Shown piece after piece: positions 33,410 to 45,227 of a stretch of 64,000 bases of DNA. The position numbers and the translations under genes are program-made. Under the pieces are notes generated by a model that was not told where the DNA came from, made no database searches, and saw only the letters and a list, made by a program, of their open reading frames with translations. Source of the stretch: Sordariomycetes sp. S80-01Y (Eukaryota > Ascomycota > Sordariomycetes); NCBI GenBank assembly GCA_037042185.1, contig JAXQJY010000027.1, positions 868,001-932,000 on the forward strand. The letters run 5' to 3'. How positions within the stretch are numbered: position 1 is the stretch's first letter; every line of letters starts with the position of its first letter.

Positions 33410-33937
33410 GCAACTCTCGAGCAATGGATCACGACGCGTCTTTCGGCTGCTGATCCGATATTCCAGCTCCAAATAGATACAACGTTGGGGAACTTGAAGA
33501 CCTGGTACATTGTTTCGTTTTACAATTATAGAAGTACAGCACTAGAAACTACATAGAAGAAGATATTCCAGCAAGCTCTCGTGATCTTCCTCCTTCTGCA
33601 CCAATCTCTCGTTTCGGAGTAAAGGGAACAGAGATGGCGGGCAACTATCGTCTGTTGAAGTCGTCAACTCATTTCAGCTATTTACCCGTAGATACCTCGC
33701 ATTGAGAGACTTAGCTCGCTGGGAGAGGGGGGGTTGCGCGTTCAGAACCGCACAGACGATTGAGTGAGGTGGGGCTTCAGGGCCACTTCGCGTCTGTTTG
33801 AATGGATCTACGTTTAAATCTGGGATTTCCCCCACACTGCGGAGAAACTGAACTCTGGGGGACAACCTTTCCTCCCCATTTCCCTTTTCAGCGCGAGCCG
33901 ACGGAGCCTGCGTGTTCCTCCTTCTGCACGTTGATGC
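33410..33937. other. Spacer upstream of the second zinc-cluster factor gene
   Basis: About 530 bp, with the 3' end of the flavoenzyme gene and the promoter of the next. No gene or repeat is recognised. Confidence 0.4.
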
Positions 33938-36695
33938 ATGCTGCCTTACTCTAATCAGTTGTTTGTTCAAAGCCCATCTCGACCTGGCATGATGGACGAT
34001 GCAGACGCTCGGAACCAGTCACTCGAATTTCTCCCCATCAACCAAGCCTCTTCGCCCCCGCAACTAAAGCGTCGACGTGCCTTCTTATCCTGTGAGCCTT
34101 GTCGACAACGCAAAAGCCGCTGTGTGCCCGCCAAAGCCGGCTATCCGCAACCCTGTCAACGATGCGTTGCCAGCCATCGAGAGTGTGAGTTTCGGAGCAC
34201 CAGGAACATCAGGCCCAAGCCCAGCCTCCGGCAAGGGTCCTACCAAGACTCGTCCGTCTCACCCTCGGATCCCTCTGCAGAACAGCCGTCAGATGTTCGC
34301 GAGCCGTCCGAGGGCGTAATTCCCATGCGAGCTTCGCTTCACGACAGTCGTTCCGATTCTCTTGATGTTAGCAGTAGTGCCGCTGTTTTCCAGAAGGCGC
34401 CGTCTAGTACAATTGACAGAACTGCCCGAAAGCAACCTTCGCTGCACAATCTGGACGCAGAGCCTTCACAGCCGCAGACAGCCTCTCTGATGAACAACAA
34501 CGCCGCACCACCTGCTTCCAACATACACCAACCTCCTGGTACCATCTCAAGCTCCTCGGGAACTCCCGTGCAGCCGACTGCTCGAAGCCGAATAATGTCC
34601 GCACAGCTTCATACTACTGCCGACGCTCTAGATCTGTTGACTTTCACTGCCGCTGGTGAGAAGGGACGGACCGAGAATCAGTCTGGCACTGCACAAGAAT
34701 GTTCTCATGAACATGAGAGGTGCCCCCACCCGGCACGCCAGAGCTCAGGGCTTCCGGCATCCTGTACCTTGGGCCCTTGTCATCCTTCCCAAGGTAACAG
34801 CTCGGACTGGGACAGGAATGCTCTCCTGAGGAAAGGGATCTTGGCCAAGAACGACATCTGCGAATACCTTGACTTCTACTTCGAGACGCTCTGGAGAGTC
34901 CGTCCCGTTATTCACCCATTCTTTGCGAGCCGAAGCAGTTATCATCAGCTTGCAGCAGACGAGCCTCTTCTCCTAGCTTGCCTGATTGCCATTGCGTCTC
35001 GCTACCATAGCCTCGCTGGTCCTCATGGCGCAATAAAATCGGAGCGAATCCACTGGCAAGTTTGGCCTCTTGTCCAAAAAGATTTGCAATCTGCTCTTTG
35101 GGGCTCTTCATGTACCAGATCTCCTGGAGCCATTGCTGCTATGCTTCTCTTGATTGAGTGGCATCCCAAGTCTATAAACAACCCGCTCAGCTTCAGCGGT
35201 GTAGACGACACAGACGTGCCCGGCGGATCGAACTCGCGGACCCTGCAGCTGGGGAGTACCCCTGAGTCGCTGACTTCGTTGACTAATCAACAAAGACATA
35301 GCATGGCAGTGCTTTTGGAAGAACTCAACATTGTGGCACCTGCCTACCGAAGCAATAAAATGTCAAGGTAAGCTGTCTTATCTTCATGCTGCTTAAGCTA
35401 TCATTGTGGATGTTCATGCGGGAGTGGAGTACTTAACTAACCGAACACCTTCCAGGATGCTCCTTTGCAACGCTATCGGACTTGCACAAGACGGTTGCTT
35501 CTTTGAATTGGACACGCCAAGTTACGCCACTCCTACCACCTCGTCTAGTGATGACTCACTCAAGCAGCAATGGAACCAGATTCTTTGCGTGTTCCTCTAC
35601 TTAGCAGACGAACATCTTGCTACGCGACTTGGCCTCGATGCGTTGTTGGCGGAGAAGGCAAACGATGCCGTACGAAGTCGATTCTCTATGACTTTTGCGA
35701 ATAACTTACCAGACGGTCCACTGTGGGAGAGTTATTATGAGATGAGCTTGGAAGTCGGAAAAGCTAGGGACTTGTTGAAGTCTACGAGATACCGAAACTT
35801 TGCGCCAGATGTTGCGAAACTGCTCCCGGAGCTCCAACACATCGACAGAGCACTAAATCGCTGGGAACGCCAACATTCCTATGCTAAGTCAAGTAGATTC
35901 CCAACCAAACGTCACAAATCTCACGTTTCCCAGAGTACTAACTCTACTACAGCCGATTCAACGCTTTTAGAAGCCTGCGTAAATATAGAGCGTGACTATT
36001 CTGTCATGTACTGTTTCGCGCCCGCCATCCAGGCCTCGACACATCATGGCGCGGCGAAACATAGTACGTCAGCCAAGGAGAATGCCACGGGTGATCACCT
36101 AGCTCTGTCTGCTTTTGCCAGTAAAGCTACCCAAGCGAGCCGTCAAATCCTGACAACCGTGGTGGAAAACCTGCAACCTGTGGGACTGGTCTCTTATTTA
36201 CCTGTGCGTTGCTGGCTATGCATCGTCGCCGCTTACCTGCATCTATTAAAGGTCAGTTCCCAAAGATCCTGTATTGCTTCATTCAACGTGCTTATCGGCG
36301 CTTTCTAGACGACGCTGTTGGCAAATCCGGGCCTGGACACCTCGGATCACGACATCCAATTGTTCCGAGCCACTGTTGCAGCTATAAGACATGGCTCTCC
36401 AGATGACACGCACATGGCTGTGCGTTATGCAAAATTCTTAGAAATTCTGCTCAACGCATCCTTGCATTCCTCAAGAGTTGGAAGCCCTGCAAGAGACACA
36501 CACGTCGATAACGCAGTTACTACTGGGTTCGCCGAAGATGAGTGTGCATTCCCGGGGTCTTTCTTCTCGGCTTTGGACTTTCCTACGCCAAATTTTGCCA
36601 ATGCACTGGAAGAACTAGGTGGGCTAGTTGATTGGGCCGACGGCTCCTTTGGTTGGGGGGACAGTCGGGGAGTGTTCGGGGATCATGCACCTTGA
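33938..36695 (+). CDS. Zn(II)2Cys6 transcription factor with long acidic/Ser-rich linker
   Basis: Predicted 870-residue nuclear regulator, exons 33938-35367, 35456-36251 and 36309-36695. The zinc cluster begins about residue 52 with spacing CX2CX6CX10CX2CX6C, so the loop between the third and fourth Cys is longer than the usual six, and R-Q-R-K-S-R-C is the DNA-contacting core. A Ser/Pro/Gln-rich linker of about 200 residues follows. The C-terminal half has the Fungal_trans pattern (D-F-Y-F-E-T-L-W-x-x-x-P-x-I-H-P, L-L-A-C-L-I-A-I-A-S-R-Y) known from leucine- and amino-acid-pathway regulators and many others. A later Met at 33989 could also be the start. It lies between the D-lactate dehydrogenase and the glycan genes and is a candidate regulator of either. 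Confidence 0.88.
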
Positions 36696-38305
36696 GCTAG
36701 TCACCTGAATCAAAGACTACCCCGTCATGCTCTAGACACTGTCCGCTGAAGCTTGGACATATTCACAAACAGGCGAATTCGCCCGTAACATGAGACAGCC
36801 ATTCCGCACTACGATTTAAGCTTTCACCATTTGAAGGCAACTGTAACACTTTGGAGTGTTCACAGATAGGATAAAGTAGTGAATCAAATCAAGAGGGTGC
36901 TTGAGGCCGCGACGCGTTTGACCAACGACCGCGCTCTCCGTACACAACTACATATGACGAAAGCTATAGCCGGCCAGACCGTGCCAGCTGATGAGCTACC
37001 CTATACCTAGATCCACGTGATGAGGCATAGCCGTGACACAGATACTCATATCGCCTTTCCGCTAGCAATGACAATATCAAAAGCAGAGACACGGAGAGTA
37101 TAGCAAGAGCCTTGCAGTCAACGTTGTACTTCAGCTCTTGAAATGTACGACCTTACCTCTAGAGCTCTAACCTCGGCTGGGAATAAGCCGAAGCTTACAT
37201 CCCCCGCTATGAGCCCCATAAATGAATCATGTAGAACGCTGCCTCGAGTGGTCATTCAGCAAAGCACAGATGAATAAGTACCACTACTTACCCCAGGGTC
37301 CCCCGGATTCGTCCGCGGCTTGCGGGGGAAGACTTCGCAGTGTGCGTCTGAAATACGCAGTTTAGAGCATTGGGTCCACACCTTTAGTACTCTGGAGGAT
37401 CTAAACGCCAGCTAGCCCTCATTGGGCTCCAAAACGTACCGGTCTTGGAGAATTCGCGGTATGTTAACCCGTCGACTGGAGCGCGGCGAAAAATCCCCAA
37501 AATCTGCTCTCCGCCCACCCTTGGAACTCTTCTCACTAAGCACTAACCATGCCTCATGTTCATTCCATAGAATAATGTGATTCATGTTCCGAACAACTGA
37601 TTTCAGCGCCGCTCTTGCGGCACTGGGGAGGCTAGCTGCAGATTACCGAGCTCAGTGATGCTGCAAGATAGGTAAAGTTTGTCCCTGCTCGGACCTAGGT
37701 AGCGCGCACAAGTACATGCCTGTGGATGTGATAGTTTTGAAGGCGTCACGACTCCAAACCGACTGGTCCTGAGGTACTGTATTCTTCACTGTGATGTTGA
37801 CTTCAATTGTTTGACCGAGGTTCCTTACTGTGTTGCCATCTGTCACAGCTGACCAATGAGACTAGCCACTTTAGTGTGGGGTGCTCACAAGTGGCATTTT
37901 CAGCGTATATCCAAGGCCGCGTGGGGCCGTATTTCGTTCTATAACATATACTTAGCGAGGAGCGAGGAGCGAGGAGCGACTCTCGCTCCGATTGTCGAAT
38001 CGCTATCGCTGACGTCTTATTCGCCAACCCCCTACAGAGTCTTCTACGGAGTCCTCCAGAGGCGCAATTCCGTGGCATCACGACTTGTGGGTTTTGTACC
38101 TGATCAGCTTTGTCATCTGTTGCAAAGTGTTTTTCGCGATACATATTGAGCATCCAAGGTCACATGGCTCTACGTGACGCTACTTTTGACGGTAGGCTTG
38201 CTCAGTGATACATTCAATATTCGCTAACCCCTACTTGCGGTACATTCGGAAGGCCTGGAGGAACAACTCATCGAAGCGGATACAGGTCACCGTACGTGCG
38301 GTAAT
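36696..38305. other. Large intergenic region with a short hairpin repeat
   Basis: About 1.6 kb between two 3' ends. No reading frame has support. It carries a 7-bp tandem repeat and hairpin (separate entry). A decayed gene is possible but nothing is recognisable. Confidence 0.45.
37954..37989. repeat. 7-bp tandem repeat ending in a perfect hairpin
   Basis: The unit AGCGAGG occurs three times in a row from 37954. It runs into GGAGCGA-CTC-TCGCTCC (37973-37989), a hairpin with 7-bp arms and a 3-nt loop. Confidence 0.75.
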
Positions 38306-39947
38306 TTACACCGCCACTGCCTTCGTGGCGGAGTCCTTTCCCTCGATATGCTCTTGCACGAAATGATTAGCCTTATCTTGCTCAACAGCTTCAGCAGCGG
38401 GGCCGTCAAAGATGAAGGCAATCTCCTCCAAAGACGGGCCTTTGGTCTCGGGGAATAGGAAATAAACTCCAATGAACTCCACAACGACCCAACCAACAAA
38501 TATAACGTAGAACTTCCAAGTAATATCCTCGAGTCCAATGGGGACCGTAAAGGTTGAGAGCATCATAGTGCAGAATTGAAAAAAGTAGAAGAAGGAGAGG
38601 CCTTTGGTTCGCAGACGGAAAGGTAGGATCTCTGGAATGTAGAGACCTAAGTTTCCGTTAAAGCCGAGGTTGTAGGCTGGAGAGAAAAGATACAAGAAGG
38701 CAACGACGGCATAAGCAGCAGACTTGTTATCATTATTCTCTGCGTACACGGCGCTTCCGGCAGTGATGCAGATGAGGATCACCCAAATAGCAGCTAGTGA
38801 CCACAGGAAAAGCTTGCGGCGACCAACTCTTGCTGGGAGGGTGGCAAAGTAGATGGCCGAGAACCATGAAAGCATCTGGTTCGTGGCGTTGATCAGCGTC
38901 TGTTGCAGGTCGGATCTCAGGCCGACAGTGTGGAGGATCGGCGAAAGGTAATAAGAAACAAAGGCGTTGCCAGACATTTGCGACGCAATTGCAGCCCAAA
39001 TCATGATGAACATGCGCTTTCGATTGCCTGCCGTGCTGATCAGATCGCGGAGGAAAGCAATAATGTTGTTCTTGTGGGTAGATTCAAGTCGCAGCGTTTC
39101 CTGGATCTCAACGTACTCGAACTGCACCACCGGGTCGTTGGGGTCGCCCTCGCCATGATACTTGGCAAGCATGGCCAGCGCCTCGTCGTTACGGCCTTTG
39201 CTGACGAGCCAGCGAGGAGACTCGGGAACGAGCCAGACAGTGAGCAATTGAATGATGGATGGAAGTCCCTGCAAGGCCGAAGGGACCCGCCAGGATGCGG
39301 TGCTGGCGATGCGGAAAGTCCCAAAGGTAGTCCAGCCAGCCACAATAGAGCCCACGGAGTAGAACGTAAGGAAGAGGGCGGTGGCCGTGCTGCGTTGAGC
39401 AGGGTGGGCGATTTCGGTTATGTAAGGAGCGCCCACACCAGCAACGACGACGCTCCCCATACCGATGATCACTCGAGAAGTGATGAACATGCCAATGTTG
39501 ATCGCTGCGCCTTGAACCGCTGCGCCAACACAGCAGAGTCCAGCCCCGACGGCCAGACCGACACGGCGGCCAAAGATATCAGCGGACGGTGATATGAGAA
39601 ACGTGCCCAAGACACCGCCCAAGGGGTAGGCAGCGTTGAAGAAGCCAAGCATAGCACCGGTGGGGGTCCCAAAGTACGTTTGCCAATGGGTCACAGACTG
39701 GAGACCGTTCATCATGCTGCCGTCAAATCTAGATGCACAAGATACTATTAGCGCGCGAGCAACGACGAAACGAGTGCCACTATCGTCATGAAACGACGAG
39801 AGGTTGGACTTACCCTTGAGAGAAGATGGACAGTAGTGGAACTAGCAAAAGGATGTTTAACTTTCGAAGATTGGGCGATTTCCACCATGAACGCGTGTTC
39901 ACGGGTGAGGGAGGAAGCACCATCTCAACAGGGGCAGGGGAAGACAT
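38306..39947 (-). CDS. MFS sugar transporter (lactose permease / hexose type)
   Basis: Sugar/H+ symporter of the STP-like family, 518 residues, exons 39947-39814 and 39728-38306. Sugar-porter motifs are complete: F-D-G-S-x-M-N-G-L-Q in the first helix (joined only after intron removal), D-x-x-G-R-R in the loop between helices 2 and 3, P-E-S-P-R-W-L after helix 6, R-V-G-R-R in the second half, and P-E-T-K-G near the C terminus. The pattern around E-S-P-R-W with E-G-D-P-N-D-P-V-V matches fungal lactose-permease-like proteins, which carry mono- and disaccharides. It shares a 579-bp divergent promoter with the next zinc-cluster gene, and an intracellular rhamnosidase lies just beyond, so import of a rhamnosylated sugar is plausible. 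Confidence 0.93.
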
Positions 39948-40526
39948 GTCTGCTGAGGACGAAGTACTACGTCGTGAATGATACAAAGGTCGAGGAGCGC
40001 GCTGGGAGTCCAAGCAGCTGTGGTAGTTGGAAGTTGGAGAGTGTGCAATACGCTGCAATGGGGTGCGACCCACGTATTGATATAAGAGAGTGTGCTTGTC
40101 CTTGTGGAATGAAGTTCTAGTCGTCTCTGGTTCGTTTGCGGGAGCTGGACGGGGGCTAAACAAGCCACTAATAGACAGTTCCAGGCCTATGGGTTGAGTG
40201 CTCGCTGAGCTGACTATCATACGATCAGTGTCCTAAGACGGGTTGCAACTTACAGGGGAACTCGCGGGGTAACATGCGGAGGGTGCCACGATTACTAGCT
40301 GCTGTTCGGGCGTGCCATTGATGCTAATTGGTTACCACGCGGGCCGAAGCAACATGGACCCGACCATCTCGCACTAAATAACCCCGAGCGTTGAAAGTCG
40401 GTGGACTGTGGGGGATAATCAAGGAGTGGATCCACCACGTTTGCCGGCGGTGGTTGAGCCGTTATTAAAGGGACAACTTCCTCCGAAACCGAACTCAACC
40501 TGCAAAGCCGCAACTAAGTACCCACG
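39948..40526. other. Divergent promoter of sugar transporter and zinc-cluster factor
   Basis: A 579-bp region shared by two genes. It contains the motif cluster at 40399-40453 given separately. No gene is inside it. Confidence 0.45.
40399..40453. promoter_or_regulatory. Cluster of CGGTGG/GTGG motifs with a 10-bp palindrome
   Basis: Within 55 bp there are two CGGTGG hexamers (40399 and 40448), a GTGGGG that fits the CreA consensus SYGGRG (40408), and the perfect palindrome GTGGATCCAC (40426-40435). Zinc-cluster factors bind CGG half-sites, often paired. These sit about 75-130 bp upstream of the regulator gene start. Binding is inference. Confidence 0.4.
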
Positions 40527-42674
40527 ATGGACGACGAAGAAGCGCGGCAAAACACAGCCCGAAGCACCGGGTCGTAAGTTTCCCCCAGTTTCGGTCCGTC
40601 TGCTGTCGCCACCCTGTCCATGCAGCTTGCGACTCGAGACACCACTGGCAAAACAGACCAGTATACCTGGGCAAGGCACAGTCGAGACCGACGGCAATAT
40701 CAATAGTGCCAGAGGCTAGTATCAGAAAAGTATGAACTGACATTTTGTTGGTGTAGATGCGAGCGCTGCAAAGAGCGCAAGATCCGATGCGATCGTCATC
40801 TACCAACTTGTCGTCGATGTGTCGGAGCCGAGGTCACCTGTGAGTATGTTCGTCGTCGCAGGCCTGGCTTCCCAGCTGGCCATCGTCTTCTTCTGGAGAA
40901 CAAGATCGGTGAGCTCACAATTCGACTCCTCTCAGCGGACTAACCGAGACTCTGACGCTACATGAATCCGGCAGCCAAACTCGAGGCCGAGTTGAGCGCT
41001 CTGAGGAAGGGTCCTGAGGGCGAGACTCGAGCTTTAGGAACCGAATCTGTCCTGACAGCCTCTATTGCATGTGCACCAGGCACCACAAGCGACAACTCAC
41101 CCGACTTAGGAACTGCCCTGAATTCGTTGCCAGAATGGACCAGCTCGACGGCGACGACGTACGATCAAACGCGACGAATAAGGGAACAGCAGCCTCCGAC
41201 TGACCTGGTCTTTTCTCTGACCTCGCTTTTTTTCCGCCATATACATCCATGGTTTCCATTCCTCGATATCGAGAGGGTTCACGCGGCCATGAGCTCTGGG
41301 GCAATGCCGTCTCTGCTGTGCCATGCGCTGTTCAACATCTCTCTTCCACACTCGCTCGATTCACGGCTTGATAAGGCTTCCAGTGACTCCTATTGGAAGT
41401 ACTCAAAACGACAAATTTTCTTCGAGGTGCTCGAGGAGCCATCTTATAGCTCTTTAGAGGTCTTAGCCATTCTTGTTCTCGACCTGTCGGGTATGACCCA
41501 CGGCCCCCAGGTCTGGGGGGCTTTGGCTGTCGCAAATAGACTGGCTACGCAGCTTGGGGGAAGAGGAGGGGGTCCTGCCTTGCGCGCATCCCCCGGTCGC
41601 GAAGTACATGGCCTCTTGAACAGAGCAGACAACAGGTTCCGCCAAAGACTTTTCTGGGCCATATATGCTCTGGACTGCTACATCACCATCACGACTAACC
41701 ACTGTTCAGTCCTGAGCTACGAACAAATTCAAGCCTTACTGCCCATGCGCGAGGACGTATGGACTGATGACTACGGCGAAGATGTACCACTGACCCCGGT
41801 CACGATATTTGGCCGTCAGCTGGAGCTGCTAGATCTGTCCCGCAAACTTCATGCTCGAGCAGTGGCGTTCTTCTCGTCTAGCGATAGCTCTGATGCGACA
41901 ACATGTCCAGTCGATGCGGTGTCGAGTTCTTCGGCCGACCTAGATCGCTGGAGGCAGCAATTACATCCTCGGCTCGACTTGGACGGCCCGCAAGCCGACC
42001 ACCTTCAGAGAGCCGTACGCCCTGCCATTATCATGTTGCACGGGTTCTATCATGGCTTGGTTTTGTACGTTGGTGGCTTTGTAGCACCTTCTGCACAGCT
42101 ACTGCAAACCTCGGAGTGTCGCCTCTCGCTGCGCGAGGACTACCTTCAACGGGCATGGCAAAGCGTTGATGGGCTGGCTCAGCTTATCAATAGGATGGCC
42201 AGTCATATTCCAGAGAAACTAGGTTGGCCGTTTGCTTGGGCCGTGTGGCTAGGTGCGAGATTCTTAATCATCCAGCGATGCATGCAACAGCATGATGAAC
42301 CACGGACGAATTCGATTTTGACACTGTTTGTCAAATTTGTAGGCAAAATGGGCCAATATTGGAAAATAAGCCGCGTATACTGTCGGCTTCTGAAACAGGC
42401 CATAGAGGAGCTGGAATCTGGCCGCTCGCAGAGACCAAATAGTGTCATTTCACTCCTGGCCGACACACGAGTCTCGACATCACAGTTGGAGGATCACTTT
42501 AGACCAGACCCGATGATACGGCGGGCATGCAACGACTACGAGCCAGATCCTCCATTAGTTGTGACTCAAAGCACCCCTCTTGAGCCATCAGCAGAGATGT
42601 TTGTAGGTCTTTCAAACGAGATGATATTCGACATGATGCAGCCGACTGGCGATATCTGGTTTCGCAACCTTTGA
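40527..42674 (+). CDS. Zn(II)2Cys6 transcription factor
   Basis: Predicted 632-residue regulator, exons 40527-40573, 40757-40908 and 40975-42674. Splicing assembles an N-terminal zinc cluster from about residue 17 with CX2CX6CX6CX2CX6C spacing and K-E-R-K-I-R-C-D as its core, followed by an Arg-rich linker. A short predicted coiled coil (K-L-E-A-E-L-S-A-L-R) could dimerise it. The rest matches a Fungal_trans domain, with F-R-H-I-H-P-W-F-P-F-L near residue 155 and R-L-F-W-A-I-Y-A-L-D-C-Y further on. It is divergent from the sugar transporter and convergent with the GH78 gene (stops 87 bp apart). This position suits a pathway-specific regulator of these two genes. Confidence 0.9.
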
Positions 42675-42761
42675 TGCCTATTTTTCTGCATTCTGGCTGA
42701 TGGCAGCTTGAACAGAATATAATGATACCTAATTGAATCTATGACTCCTATTGATGATATT

Positions 42762-45227
42762 TCATACCATTGTCTCCGCATGGCTCTTTTCAACATGGCA
42801 GGTAAACGACAGCAGCTCGCGACCTCCAATCAGCTCTACTGGATCCTCCCCAGGGAGCTTAACGATGATGGGTATTGACTGTTCCAACTCTGAAACATTC
42901 AGCCACAAATCAACCTGTCCCCCTGCCGCCGTTTGCCACTCAACATAGACCGAGCGTACCACACCTCCTCTGGCGATTGGAACACCAACTTTGAACTCCG
43001 TGTAGAGAGCAATTCGAGGAGAAAAGTACACTGCGGCCCAGCCATCTTCGGCACAATGGACGCCGGCTACTTCACATAGCAACTCATAGACAGGGACACT
43101 TCCCCAAGCGTGACAGTCAGATCGCAGAGACACGTCGTCCTCTACCCAAGTAGTGAGGCCAAGCTCTAGCTGTGCCCGCCATGGCTGCCAGAACCCATGA
43201 AAGATTTCCTCGTAGAGACCTGATCCTGCTTTGCTGACCGCGCGCAACGTATAAAAGGCCATTGATGTGGAAGTTTTGGTGGATGGTTGCTCTGTTCCCA
43301 GCAAGGTTCTCCTCAGCAGAGCTGCAGCATCAACACCACTAATTGCACCACCCAGGACAGCCCAGACCTGACTGTGCTGGCTCAGACCATCACAACAGCT
43401 GGAGGCTTCTGACAGGCTGTCGGTAAAGAAGGATCCGTTGAAACAATGCTGCCGCATAGCATGAGCAATGCTGCTTGCTCTTGAGGTATATTCCTGGGCT
43501 AGAGCCCGTCGACTGCCGCAGACCTCCTGCAGATGTGATGCAAGATTCAGTGTATAAGCATAAAGACCGTTGGTGTATGCGGACACCCCAGACTTGATGA
43601 CGGACGGCGGGATGCCGTACGGCTTCCATTGTTCTGTCCAGTCATGAAAATTCCAAATGTCCTTTCTGTTAGGCAATAAGACTAAACTCAAGTCTTCGTG
43701 AATGCAGGAGTGAAAGAATCCAAGAACGGCATCCACCTGGGGTAGGAACCTTCGAATGAAAGCCTTGTCGTCAAAATACATGAGGTGATCTCGTAGCATA
43801 CACACCCAGTAAAGAGAGAAGTGCGGAATGATCTGCAATTGAGCAGAGGGAGCGCGGCTCGCGGTGAGCCCTATCGAAGGTTGGAATGAGCTATGCAGCT
43901 GCTCAATGGCTTGTCTTGCTAGGCGGTCATCGGCTGACAAGTTGTAGGTGAAAAGAGCCGAGCTGCGCGTATCGAAAGCATACTGGAGCTGCTCATAAAA
44001 CGGGCAGTCTTCGTAGCAATCGTGCATGCAGTTTTGCAACGTTCGTACGCTCGTCCCAAGAAGCCTCTCGGCAAAGAAATCTTCGGGGCCTGTTCTCAAC
44101 TGAGCAGACACTTCAAGCGGATACTGCACAATGTTTATGTCCAGACCGCGAACCGTCAGCTCCGATGCCTGAGTGGTGATACGCAGCCTCATGAAGCGGA
44201 AAGTTCTCCAATGAAATGGGGCAAAAGCTTCCTCACTTTCTTCATTTTCGTAATAATTGAGATTCTTTCGGCCATCTTCACCTTCGAATGCGTACGTATC
44301 CCGAGGTCCAATCAAGTCCTTTGTTGTGTCACAACGTTGCATCTTGCACCGCAGATACGGAACAAGCTTCGGGGTGGCCTCGTAGCTCTCAGAGTACATC
44401 AAAGATAGTATGGAACCACCTTTGGATGGTCTCTGGAACCGAAAATTGAGGAACGCGGTAATATGGTGCGGGACCTCAATATCAATATGGTGGTCCGTGT
44501 TGGGTGCCAGAGTCAGGTCCTCGATACCATTCAAGGCACCCAGCCACTCTTCGCCCGGCCGATCACTTCGTAGGTTGTGGATTGATGAAACCTGAGTCCT
44601 GACGATGCGCATTTGGGGGATCATCCGGGGCGACAATTTCCACGGGGCAGTGACTCCCGTCGAGTTTTGGAAGCGCAGTAGCTTGACAGGGACCCATTCC
44701 AGCGGAGCACATACACTGGGATAATCTGCCAATGATCGCTGGTAGAGATGGAGGAAATCGTCCTCTCCCTGATCAACGGGCAAGATGGTAGAACAGTCAA
44801 CCGATGTTTCCCACATTTCGCTGCTTTCTATCGCCGGCATCCACGTTGTGTTGGCGGTGGCATACTTGATTCGCAATCCGCCCGAGCTTAGTCGTGGGAA
44901 GCTGGTGCCGTATGATGTGCCATGGAATAGTCTCACCACATGAACAGAGAATTTGTTCCAACCGACTCTCACGTAGGGCGCTATATCGATTTCATCATAA
45001 AACCAGATGTTCGAGTCACCTTTGACCGGGCCAAACGAGGCTAATTGGCCGTTGACATAGAGTTTGTACCGCGTGTCGGCGGTGATGTGGATCAGGAGAG
45101 GTGATGACACTTTCTCCTCAATGCGGACAGTCCTCCTGAAATGAACAAAGCGACCTGCTGTTGTCGTCGAATCTTCGCGGAAATGAGGGTGCCACATCCA
45201 TGAGTAATCGAAAGTTTCGGCTGCCAT
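42762..45227 (-). CDS. Alpha-L-rhamnosidase-like glycosidase, GH78
   Basis: Intronless 821-residue protein with no signal peptide, so probably cytosolic. GH78 enzymes cleave terminal alpha-L-rhamnose from plant glycans and glycosides by inversion. The N-terminal part has beta-sandwich features (L-Y-V-N-G-Q-L-A-S-F-G-P, G-W-N-K). The (alpha/alpha)6 catalytic domain begins with M-H-D-C-Y-E-D-C-P-F-Y-E-Q-L-Q at residues 401-415, which is the family hallmark with its catalytic-site acidic residues, and Y-A-F-D-T-R follows. Late in the protein D-C-H-A-W-G-S-V-P and a C-terminal beta domain are typical. I did not assign the general acid with certainty. The gene is divergent from the GH79 gene across 1.1 kb. 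Confidence 0.88.
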   Translation of the reverse strand: MAAETFDYSWMWHPHFREDSTTTAGRFVHFRRTVRIEEKVSSPLLIHITADTRYKLYVNGQLASFGPVKGDSNIWFYDEIDIAPYVRVGWNKFSVHVVRLFHGTSYGTSFPRLSSGGLRIKYATANTTWMPAIESSEMWETSVDCSTILPVDQGEDDFLHLYQRSLADYPSVCAPLEWVPVKLLRFQNSTGVTAPWKLSPRMIPQMRIVRTQVSSIHNLRSDRPGEEWLGALNGIEDLTLAPNTDHHIDIEVPHHITAFLNFRFQRPSKGGSILSLMYSESYEATPKLVPYLRCKMQRCDTTKDLIGPRDTYAFEGEDGRKNLNYYENEESEEAFAPFHWRTFRFMRLRITTQASELTVRGLDINIVQYPLEVSAQLRTGPEDFFAERLLGTSVRTLQNCMHDCYEDCPFYEQLQYAFDTRSSALFTYNLSADDRLARQAIEQLHSSFQPSIGLTASRAPSAQLQIIPHFSLYWVCMLRDHLMYFDDKAFIRRFLPQVDAVLGFFHSCIHEDLSLVLLPNRKDIWNFHDWTEQWKPYGIPPSVIKSGVSAYTNGLYAYTLNLASHLQEVCGSRRALAQEYTSRASSIAHAMRQHCFNGSFFTDSLSEASSCCDGLSQHSQVWAVLGGAISGVDAAALLRRTLLGTEQPSTKTSTSMAFYTLRAVSKAGSGLYEEIFHGFWQPWRAQLELGLTTWVEDDVSLRSDCHAWGSVPVYELLCEVAGVHCAEDGWAAVYFSPRIALYTEFKVGVPIARGGVVRSVYVEWQTAAGGQVDLWLNVSELEQSIPIIVKLPGEDPVELIGGRELLSFTCHVEKSHAETMV

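Noticed and set aside
37652-38153. A possible decayed or small gene before the sugar transporter 3' end
   Set aside because: Frames of 64-116 codons lack motifs, good start context and splice sites.
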